Positions 1 through 6,063 of a stretch of 8,574 nucleotides of DNA are shown here, one piece after another. The notes under the pieces were generated by a model, which searched no databases, was not told the DNA's origin, and saw only the letters and a program-made list of their open reading frames with translations. The stretch comes from Bacillota bacterium (lineage in GTDB: Bacteria; Bacillota; Clostridia; Saccharofermentanales; UBA5734): assembly GCA_023438965.1 (NCBI GenBank), contig JAEXPB010000203.1, forward strand, positions 1-8,574, read 5' to 3'. The position numbers were made by a program, and so were the translations under genes. How positions within the stretch are numbered: the stretch's first letter is position 1; each line of letters starts with the position of its first letter.

Positions 1-1202
1 GGCCCGGCGAAGGTCAGGAGATGGTCGGGAACGGCCGCGACCTTGACAATCGCGCCTTCCGGCGCCAAATTGCCGTGCAGGACCGCAATGCCGCCATCCT
101 GCTTGACCGGCCGGTCCAGCGGGCGGATGACCTCGGGATCATAGACGGCAGCGGCGCGGTAATTCTCACTGAGCGTCCGGCCGCTGACTGTCGGTGCCTC
201 GGCGTGCAGCAACGGTAGCAACTGGCGCATCAACCCTTTCATGCCGCCAGCAGCGTCGAAATCACGGAACGTGTATTTGCCGTTAGGCGCGATAGCCGCA
301 ATCAGGGGCACCCGGTGCGAACATTGATCGAAGAAGCTCCACCAGTCGCGGTCCAGACCGGCCTCATAGGCAATGGCTGGTATGTGCAGCAGCAGGTTGG
401 TCGATCCGCCGATGGCGATATCGGTGATGATCGCATTCTCGATCGCCTGTTCGGTCAGGATCTGGCGGGCGGTGACACCCTCCCGCACCAGGTCCATGAT
501 CCGCTTGCCGGCTTCGTAGGCCAATCCGCCCAGCCTTTTGTCGGTGGCGTCGATGGTCGCGTTGCCCGGCAGGGCCATGCCCAGGGCTTCGGCGATACAG
601 CACATGCTGTTGGCGGTGGTCATCGAACCGCAGGCGCCCTGTCCGGCATGGGCACAGGAGACCATCTCCGCGAAATCGGCCGGGTCATAGCGGCCTTCCA
701 GCACCTTGCCGACCGTGGCGGACACTTCGGTCAGCCCGATTTCCCGGCCGCGGAACCGGCAGTTCGGCATATAGCCGCCGGTGACGACGATGGCCGGGAT
801 GTCGCAGCGGGCGGCGGCCATCAGGTGGCCGGGCACAATCGAGTCGCAAGTGCTGAGCAAGACCATGCCGTCGAACATGTTGGCCTCGATGTTGAGCTCG
901 ACCTCGTCGGCGATCAGGTTGCGGCTCGGCAGCTCGATGTAGCGCGGATCCTTGAGCACCATGCCGTCGCACAGACCGGTGGTGACGACCTCGAAGGGCA
1001 GGCCGCCGGCTTCCCGGATGCCTTCCTTGACCCGCTGCGCGACCTCTTTCAGGTGCACATGGCCCGGATTGTACTCATTCCAGGAATTGACCACGGCGAT
1101 GTATGGCTTGCGGACCTCGTCCGGCGTATAGCCCATCCCGTAGAGCATGCCGTCGCGCTTAACGCTGGCGACGCCAAATCCCCATTTGCTTCGTTCAAAC
1201 AT
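1..1202 (-). CDS. IlvD/EDD-family dehydratase, 3'-truncated by the window edge
   Basis: This is the N-terminal 400 residues of a dihydroxy-acid/sugar-acid dehydratase; the family is usually about 550-600 residues, so the C-terminal part lies beyond the left edge. Family landmarks are in order: NSWNEYNPGHVHL (39-51), LPSRNLIADEVE (91-102), TCDSIVPG (118-125), GQGACGSMTTANSM (187-200) and IGGSTNLLLH (264-273). Cys119 and Cys191 match the conserved Fe-S cluster cysteines. The PGH at 46-48 resembles E. coli IlvD rather than the PCN form of [2Fe-2S] enzymes. The usual Lys of the CDK motif, a Mg ligand in characterised members, is Ser121. Members dehydrate 2,3-dihydroxy acids to 2-keto acids in the cytoplasm. 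The ATG at 1202 follows GGAGGT (1216-1211, 8-base spacer), which shares a base with the upstream stop codon, implying translational coupling. Its place in a FdrA/DUF1116 operon suggests a catabolic substrate rather than branched-chain amino acid synthesis. The substrate is unknown; family assignment is firm. Confidence 0.9.
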   Translation of the reverse strand, partial: MFERSKWGFGVASVKRDGMLYGMGYTPDEVRKPYIAVVNSWNEYNPGHVHLKEVAQRVKEGIREAGGLPFEVVTTGLCDGMVLKDPRYIELPSRNLIADEVELNIEANMFDGMVLLSTCDSIVPGHLMAAARCDIPAIVVTGGYMPNCRFRGREIGLTEVSATVGKVLEGRYDPADFAEMVSCAHAGQGACGSMTTANSMCCIAEALGMALPGNATIDATDKRLGGLAYEAGKRIMDLVREGVTARQILTEQAIENAIITDIAIGGSTNLLLHIPAIAYEAGLDRDWWSFFDQCSHRVPLIAAIAPNGKYTFRDFDAAGGMKGLMRQLLPLLHAEAPTVSGRTLSENYRAAAVYDPEVIRPLDRPVKQDGGIAVLHGNLAPEGAIVKVAAVPDHLLTFAG

Positions 1203-1208
1203 GTGTGA

Positions 1209-2666
1209 TTACCTCCCGGCCGTCAGGCCATATTGAGCGGCGAATCCCTGCAAGGCACTGGTAAAGCAGGCAATCGGGACATGGGCGACGCCGGCGCCCA
1301 ATCGCTTGCCGCTGCGTGAGATCATGCCGCCGTGAATCACCGGCTCGATGCCGGTCGCCAGCACTTTCCGGATATCGATGCCCAGCGGTGAGCCCTGGTA
1401 ATCCAGCGCCGGAATCAGGTAGTGCTCATGCCGGGCCAGCGTGATCGCCGCCATCAACTGCGAGCGTTCGATTCCGTCCTGCCAGGTTTTCTCCTGAGCC
1501 CGCATGACGGCCGGGGCCGCGGCCGCGGCGCAGCCGCCGAGGCCGGTGGCTTCCAGCATGCAGCTGTCGCCGATCCAGGGCAGCACGTCGTCCGGATCGA
1601 TCTGCGCGGCCACCAGGCTGCCCTCCAGGCGGGGGGAGGGCGCCGTGTACCATTGATTGCCCGTGCCGGCGACCTTGATGCCGAACTCGACGCCGTTGCC
1701 TTCCATCGCAGTGACTACCGTGGAATGCTCCAGCTGGCGCACACCTTCCAGCTGCGCCATGGCGGCGGCCATGCCCAACGGGTGAAAGAAACGGGTCGTG
1801 CCATACAGCAGATCAACGCATTTTTGCCGGACCGGGCTGGCGAGATCGGACTGGACCAGCATTCGCATCAGCTCATTGATCAGGATCAAGCCGCAGGCAT
1901 CCTGACGGCTATGCAACTCGTCGCCCATCTCAACGCCGCGGACGATGATCCGCTGCAGGGCGAGGCCGCCGTTCCGGGCCAGAACTGTGGAGATGGCCGG
2001 ACCGATGACCGTCCGGACCAGCTCCAGATGCTCGCGGATTGCCGGATTGTAGATGCCCCAGCCGGCCAGACCGCCGCGGTTCGGCCCTTCGAAGGGGGCG
2101 CAGAAACCGCGTACGCCGGTGTGCCGGTCCTCGATGATGTTCATGACCATTGAAGGCGTCGCAATGCCGGATCCGGGTGCGACTATATGGTAGTCGTTGG
2201 CGGCGGCGAACTCGATCTGGCCGGTTTCCAGCAGCCGGCGCGCTTCCGCTTCAGTCCGGGCGTAGCCTTCGTAAAGCACGCCGTTGACACCGCCCTGTTG
2301 CTGGGTTGCGCACATTCGTTCCCATTCGATCGGCGGTCCGGCGTGCAGGATCAACCCGGCGTGCATGCCCGGCACGCAGTCGATGGCCGGCTGCATGCCG
2401 ATCCACCAGGGATCGGACTGCTGCATCCGGGCGATAACTGTTGCATTGGCCTGCCGGATGGCCGCGCCGGCTGCCTCGGACTGATCATCCATGAGCTCCA
2501 GGCTCAGTCGCGCTTCGCGGCTCAGCGCCACCTGGCGGGGCGGCGCCCAGGCCAGCTGGATCACCTCCGCCTGCTGGGCCCGCAGGGCTTCGGCAAAAAG
2601 CTCGCTGCCGATATTGACCGCCTGGATCGGGCGGTGCAGAATATCTCGCTCAACCAACGGAACCAT
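1209..2666 (-). CDS. DUF1116 family protein (YlbE/YahG-like), FdrA partner
   Basis: The protein is 485 residues from the ATG at 2666. Recognisable family stretches include LHAGPPIEWERM, GFCAPFEGPNRGG, VEMGDELHSRQDA, AGTGNQWYTAPSP, GDSCMLEATGLGG and ALDYQGSPLGIDIRKV. No signal peptide or membrane segment is seen, so it is cytoplasmic. E. coli YlbE is reported to form oxamate carbamoyltransferase with FdrA and YlbF, and the adjacency to fdrA fits a complex with that partner. The protein is longer than YlbE (about 419 residues, from memory) because it starts with a segment (AVNIGSELFAEALRAQQ and a following WAPP) that resembles the C-terminal end of E. coli FdrA. The start is uncertain. GGAGG (2671-2667) directly abuts the ATG, while an in-frame TTG at 2657 lies 9 bases from it. 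Either start overlaps the restored FdrA frame. A longer open frame back to a TTG at 2732 was rejected. Reaction and substrate are inferred only from family. Confidence 0.9.
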   Translation of the reverse strand: MVPLVERDILHRPIQAVNIGSELFAEALRAQQAEVIQLAWAPPRQVALSREARLSLELMDDQSEAAGAAIRQANATVIARMQQSDPWWIGMQPAIDCVPGMHAGLILHAGPPIEWERMCATQQQGGVNGVLYEGYARTEAEARRLLETGQIEFAAANDYHIVAPGSGIATPSMVMNIIEDRHTGVRGFCAPFEGPNRGGLAGWGIYNPAIREHLELVRTVIGPAISTVLARNGGLALQRIIVRGVEMGDELHSRQDACGLILINELMRMLVQSDLASPVRQKCVDLLYGTTRFFHPLGMAAAMAQLEGVRQLEHSTVVTAMEGNGVEFGIKVAGTGNQWYTAPSPRLEGSLVAAQIDPDDVLPWIGDSCMLEATGLGGCAAAAAPAVMRAQEKTWQDGIERSQLMAAITLARHEHYLIPALDYQGSPLGIDIRKVLATGIEPVIHGGMISRSGKRLGAGVAHVPIACFTSALQGFAAQYGLTAGR

Positions 2667-2784
2667 CCTCCATTCTCTGCCGGATGATCGTTGCCGCCAG
2701 CTGCGCCATTTGTCCGGCATGGTCCAGGACAATGACGCCGGCGTTCAGCAGTTTCCGGCGTTGTTCTTCATAGTTTTGCGGCCA
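2650..2784 (-). pseudogene. Out-of-frame C-terminal tail of FdrA
   Basis: Directly after codon 479 of fdrA, the frame shifted one base forward is open from about 2784 to a TGA at 2652-2650. It encodes WPQNYEEQRRKLLNAGVIV and then a stretch ending in MEDGSVG. The PQNYEEQ...AGVIV pattern is what FdrA homologues carry at this point; E. coli has GTERDPQ followed by LEDAGIAVV. The original frame instead reads LAAKL and stops at 2768. Restoring two bases after GAT-CTG-G would give GSDLxPQNYEEQ, with x probably Asp. The restored protein would be about 523 residues and would overlap the DUF1116 start. It is annotated separately because no continuous frame joins the two parts. Confidence 0.8.
2667..2671 (-). 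promoter_or_regulatory. Shine-Dalgarno GGAGG deciding the DUF1116 start
   Basis: GGAGG lies directly against the ATG at 2666, too close for ribosome binding to that codon, but 9 bases from an in-frame TTG at 2657. The shorter TTG-initiated protein would lose only three residues (MVP). The site lies within the FdrA tail frame, so translation of DUF1116 is probably coupled to translation of the intact fdrA tail. Confidence 0.45.
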
Positions 2785-4219
2785 GATCCGAACCGCAGAG
2801 CGCGGCCAGGACGCAGAGATGACGGCCAGCCCGCGCAGCGCGGTTTTTTTCTTCGCGGATCACCGCTTCCAGCACACCGGCCGGATCGGGATGCAGCGCA
2901 TATCCCAGCAGGAAATCCAGCAGGATGACGGCGGTGGCCGGATCGCGTGCCTCGTGGATGAAGCGGGCGGTCCGCACGGTCGGGTCGATCGCCGCATGCG
3001 GCCGGCCGCGGGTGAATTCCTCCGCGCCGATGTCGATCAGCGTGTTTTCCAGGCTCTCAAAGGGATTGTCCAGTTTGCGGTCCGGATCGGTGGTGAAATT
3101 GGCGTAAACCGGTCCGACTTGGGCCTGGATGATCGCCAGGGCTTCCTCGGCCAGCGTACCGCCGCAGTAAATGCCGCGCAGGTAGCGTTGGGTTGGCGCC
3201 ATCTGCCGGACCTCGCGTTCGCTCTGGTTCTGCAGGGTGGCTGGCGACGGCTGCCAGAGCTCCGGCCGGAAAGGCTGGCCGCTCGCCAGGGCCAGCGCCC
3301 GGAAGGCCGTCTCGGCAAAGCTTTCGGACGGCGTCGCGCCGCTGGCCCGGATCTGCCGGGCATCGCCCTGGATGAACTGCACGACCGCCGGTTTATGGCA
3401 GCGCCGCACCGCTTCCAGCACCGTTCGGGCCGCAATGGCCGCCGGTGGCTTGGCGATCAGGACAAGCACATCGGTTTGCGGGTCGTTTTCCAACAGCCGT
3501 AAACCGCGCAGCATGGTGGCGCCGCCGACCTCGGCGCTCAGGTCGTAGCCGCCGGTGCCGATCGCCTGGGAAATGCCGCCGCCATGGCGGTGGATCAGGG
3601 TCATGACCTCCTGCATGCCGCTGCCGGAGGCGGCGACAATGCCGATGTTGCCGCGGCGGACTTTACTGCACAGGCCGATGGCCAGACCGTTGATGAAACT
3701 GAGGCCGCAGCCCGGGCCCATCAGCAGGAGATCTTTTTCTTCTGCCAGAATCTTGAGCGCCGCTTCCTCAGCCGGCGAAACGCCATCGCTGAACAGGAAG
3801 ACGTTCAGGCCATTCTGCAAGGCGCGCCGCGCTTCAGCGCCGGCGTATTCGCCGGCGACGGAGATCACCGCCAGGTTCAGTTCGGGATGATCGCGGCACA
3901 GGACATTCAGGTCCGTCGCCCGGCGCGCCGTTGAAGACGGGTTTTGCCCCGCGGCCAGCAGGCGGTAGAATTCATCCCGGGCCTGCCCTGCGGCTGCTTC
4001 ATCGGCGGCGACAACCGCGAAGATCAGGTCGTTCGGCCCGGCTTGCCGGCCGTCGGCGTTCAGCAGATTCATGTCTTCCAGCGTGGCGAGATTGAGCGGC
4101 GTGCCCATGCCGGCCGAGACCTGGCCGATCCCGGCCAGGCTGCCGATTTTCTGGCTGAGCCGCATAAGCAGGACGGAATCATAATAACATTGCTGTCGAA
4201 TGTAGTTCTTGATCAGCAT
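2768..4219 (-). CDS. fdrA: FdrA-family protein (acyl-CoA synthetase-like), apparent C-terminal frameshift
   Basis: The readable frame gives 483 residues, against about 555 for E. coli FdrA. Conserved parts are YYDSVLLMRLS (12-22), MGTPLN (38-43), AVISVAGEYA (117-126), MGPGCGLSFING (167-178), NIGIVAASGSGMQEV (191-205), AIGTGGYDLSAEVGG (219-233), YCGGTLAEEA (351-360) and GRPHAAIDPTVR (405-416). These mark the CoA-binding/ligase-like fold shared with succinyl-CoA synthetase alpha. In E. coli, FdrA is reported to act with YlbE and YlbF as oxamate carbamoyltransferase. MGPGCG has Gly where E. coli FdrA has Asp (MGPDCG). Near residue 479 the frame breaks, and the expected tail is encoded one base forward down to 2650. 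The ATG follows AAAGGAG (4232-4226) at a 6-base spacing. The flavoprotein stop is 16 bases upstream and DUF1116 follows. If the frameshift is real, function may be impaired; a sequencing or assembly error is equally possible. Confidence 0.92.
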   Translation of the reverse strand: MLIKNYIRQQCYYDSVLLMRLSQKIGSLAGIGQVSAGMGTPLNLATLEDMNLLNADGRQAGPNDLIFAVVAADEAAAGQARDEFYRLLAAGQNPSSTARRATDLNVLCRDHPELNLAVISVAGEYAGAEARRALQNGLNVFLFSDGVSPAEEAALKILAEEKDLLLMGPGCGLSFINGLAIGLCSKVRRGNIGIVAASGSGMQEVMTLIHRHGGGISQAIGTGGYDLSAEVGGATMLRGLRLLENDPQTDVLVLIAKPPAAIAARTVLEAVRRCHKPAVVQFIQGDARQIRASGATPSESFAETAFRALALASGQPFRPELWQPSPATLQNQSEREVRQMAPTQRYLRGIYCGGTLAEEALAIIQAQVGPVYANFTTDPDRKLDNPFESLENTLIDIGAEEFTRGRPHAAIDPTVRTARFIHEARDPATAVILLDFLLGYALHPDPAGVLEAVIREEKNRAARAGRHLCVLAALCGSDLAAKL

Positions 4220-4235
4220 GAGGCGCTCCTTTCGT

Positions 4236-5954
4236 TTATAGCTTTAGCGACGGGTTTCGGCGGACAATCTGGCCCGGCTCCCGGACCATCAAGCCGGCCT
4301 GCCGGTTTAAACAGATGTTTTTCCGCCAGCGGACGTCATCCGGCTGCGGGAAATCAGCGCGGCAATGCACGCCGCGCGTCTCTTCGCGCCGTGCGGCCGC
4401 CTGGACCGCCAACCGGCCGACCAGCAGCAGATTGGCCGTTTCCAGGGCGGTGATCCGGTCGGTCCAATCGGCATAATGTGCGTTGGCGACTATTGCGGCC
4501 AGCCGGTCCAATTCGTCGCCGCCGGCCAGCAAACCGGTCCGATCGCGGATCGGCCCCAGGCAACCGGCAATGACCGCCTGGACAGCGGTCTGCAGCTCGC
4601 TGATCTCCGCCGCCTGGTTCTGCGGTTCTGGTTGGCCGGATTCGTTCAGTCCGGCCAGAAAAGCTTCCGCCTGAGCGAGCAGACTATCCATCGCCGGACT
4701 GTTTGTCTGAGCGGCATCCGCGGCGGCGCTTTCGCCGGCCAGCTGGCCGAAGACCAGAACCTCCGTCCCGGCGCTGCCGCCCAGACGATTGGCGCCATGC
4801 AGGCCGCCCGCCGCCTCGCCGGCAGCCAGCAGGCCGGCAACTGTGGTCCGGCAGCGGTTGTCGATCCGGATGCCGCCCAAAAAAGTATGAGCTGCCGGAG
4901 CGACCTCCACGGGTTCCCGGGTCAAATCGATGCCGGCGGCGCGGAAACGCTGATCATAAAGCGCGTGATCAACTTGGATTTCCGCCGCCGGCAGTCCGGT
5001 CAGGTCCAGCCAGACGCCGCCGTGCGGCGTCCCGCGCCCGGCGCGGATCTCCGCAGCGATCAGCCGGGCCAGGAGATCCTTCGGTGCCGCGCCTTCCGAA
5101 GGATAATAATCCAGGACGAAGCGTTGCCCGAGCGCATTGCGAAGTGCACCGCCCTTAGCCAGTAAAGTTGTGGAGATGCCCAGCGGTTGCGGCCAAATGC
5201 ACCGGCAAGGCTCAAACTGGATGAACTCCAGATCCAGCAATTCCGCACCGGCCCGCCAGGCCAGCGCATAACCGTCGCCGGTCAGTCCGGCCGGCGCGGT
5301 GCTGCCGGCTGCGAAATGACCGCCGCCGGTAGCCAGGATGACGGCGCGGGCCGGCACGACCATCGCTTGCGGCTGGTCGACGGCCAGGGCCAACGCGCCG
5401 GCGACCCGTCCGCCGACGGACAGCAGGCTGGCGACCATCCAGCCGGCTTGAACGCGGACACCGCGATCGGCCAGACCGGCGGTGATCCGGCCCATGGCCA
5501 GCTGGCCGGTATGGTTTCCCTGATGCAACAGACGCGGCACCGAACAACCAAGTGGCTGCAGCAGGTGATAGGGTAGGTCGGCGCGGTCAAACGCCAGACC
5601 GAGTGATTCCAGACGGGCTGCGGCTGGACCGGCGCCCGCGGCCAGAATCCGGCCGAGGGCAGGATCGCCGATATCCCAGCCGCCGCGCCGGGTATCGGCC
5701 GCGAACAGTTCCGTGCTGTCACCGGCACCAACCGGCGCATTGAATCCCAGAATATGCGCTGATGCCGCCGGCCCCTTGCTCAGAACGGTAACCGTGCTGC
5801 CGGCGCATCTGGCCGCCCAGGCGGCCGACAGGCCGGCCAGTCCGGCGCCGATCACCAGGACGTCGGCCGCGGGCGCGACTGTAAGCGTCCAACCGGCGGT
5901 GGCCGGATGGGCGGTGACAGGGGGTGTGTGGATTGGTGCTGCCGGTGGTTGCAT
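4236..5954 (-). CDS. FAD-binding fumarate reductase/succinate dehydrogenase-type flavoprotein
   Basis: This 572-residue protein is predicted to be cytoplasmic, with no Tat/Sec signal or haem motif. A Pro/Ala-rich leader of about 30 residues precedes the FAD Rossmann motif GAGLAG (36-41). The second FAD segment is LLAAGE (375-380) with LHGANRLGG (385-393), and the C-terminal flavoprotein domain (about 425-550) ends near RWRKNICLN. By alignment from memory with SdhA/FrdA, the catalytic residues are kept: Arg307 (AGRG), His356 (PAAHTFLGG) and Arg390. The dicarboxylate-contacting FHPT and TEGxRGEGG motifs are replaced by QFEPC (246-250) and TTLLAKGG (262-269). His67 (ASAHIL) roughly aligns with the His that binds FAD covalently in SdhA/FrdA. 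The ATG at 5954 follows GAGGT (5967-5963, 8-base spacer). It is the first gene of the FdrA/DUF1116/dehydratase operon, with no iron-sulfur subunit nearby. It probably oxidises or reduces a small carboxylate or related pathway intermediate. L-aspartate oxidase is an alternative but fits the pocket poorly. Confidence 0.85.
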   Translation of the reverse strand: MQPPAAPIHTPPVTAHPATAGWTLTVAPAADVLVIGAGLAGLSAAWAARCAGSTVTVLSKGPAASAHILGFNAPVGAGDSTELFAADTRRGGWDIGDPALGRILAAGAGPAAARLESLGLAFDRADLPYHLLQPLGCSVPRLLHQGNHTGQLAMGRITAGLADRGVRVQAGWMVASLLSVGGRVAGALALAVDQPQAMVVPARAVILATGGGHFAAGSTAPAGLTGDGYALAWRAGAELLDLEFIQFEPCRCIWPQPLGISTTLLAKGGALRNALGQRFVLDYYPSEGAAPKDLLARLIAAEIRAGRGTPHGGVWLDLTGLPAAEIQVDHALYDQRFRAAGIDLTREPVEVAPAAHTFLGGIRIDNRCRTTVAGLLAAGEAAGGLHGANRLGGSAGTEVLVFGQLAGESAAADAAQTNSPAMDSLLAQAEAFLAGLNESGQPEPQNQAAEISELQTAVQAVIAGCLGPIRDRTGLLAGGDELDRLAAIVANAHYADWTDRITALETANLLLVGRLAVQAAARREETRGVHCRADFPQPDDVRWRKNICLNRQAGLMVREPGQIVRRNPSLKL

Positions 5955-5974
5955 GGGTGTTTACCTCATTGAGC

Positions 5975-6003
5975 TTGCTTGATTGGAAGTTATCATATAT
6001 AAT
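5975..6003 (+). promoter_or_regulatory. Sigma-70/A-type promoter for the AraC regulator
   Basis: TTGCTT (5975-5980) and a perfect TATAAT (5998-6003) are separated by 17 bases, in the 109-base gap between the divergent flavoprotein and regulator genes. Transcription would start near 6010, leaving a leader of about 55 bases before the ATG at 6064. The same AT-rich stretch read leftwards contains TATGAT (5997-5992), a possible -10 for the operon, but no good -35 lies 17 bases further out. That would suit an operon promoter needing an activator. Promoter activity is inferred from sequence only. Confidence 0.5.
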
Positions 6004-6051
6004 CCGGCTCAGACAGAGCTTTTTCCGCAATAAAAGTTGCAAAATCCGGAA

Positions 6052-6056
6052 AGGAG
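6052..6056 (+). promoter_or_regulatory. Shine-Dalgarno AGGAG fixing the AraC regulator start
   Basis: AGGAG lies 7 bases before the ATG at 6064, an ideal spacing. It rules out the in-frame TTG at 6037, which would place this site inside the coding sequence. Confidence 0.75.
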
Positions 6057-6063
6057 ATTTCGA

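Larger units (their letters stand above)
5955..6063. promoter_or_regulatory. Divergent control region between operon and AraC gene
   Basis: This 109-base AT-enriched gap contains the rightward promoter (5975-6003), the leftward GAGGT ribosome site (5967-5963) and the rightward AGGAG (6052-6056). AATCCGG occurs twice in the same orientation, at 6001-6007 and 6043-6049, 42 bases (about four helical turns) apart. Same-face direct repeats are typical of AraC-family operators. The first copy overlaps the -10 box and the second lies just before the ribosome site. Operator function is inferred and the repeats are short. Confidence 0.4.

Noticed and set aside
315..1208. Long rightward open frame (297 codons) opposite the dehydratase
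   Set aside because: Its translation is Gly/Ala/His/Asp-rich with no recognisable family, and the minus strand encodes clear IlvD/EDD motifs; it is a GC-driven antisense shadow.
2667..2732. Longer DUF1116 start at a TTG at 2732
   Set aside because: The extra residues overlap the conserved FdrA tail in another frame and resemble nothing in the family; the ribosome site at 2671-2667 lies downstream of it.
2768..2776. Programmed +1 frameshift at the fdrA CTA-TGA stop
   Set aside because: Slippage there would skip the conserved PQNY residues, which are already encoded in the other frame upstream of the stop, and CTA offers poor re-pairing. A mutational or sequencing indel near 2782 fits better.
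6037..6063. TTG start for the AraC regulator at 6037
   Set aside because: The AGGAG at 6052-6056 sits ideally before the ATG at 6064 and would be inside the coding region otherwise.
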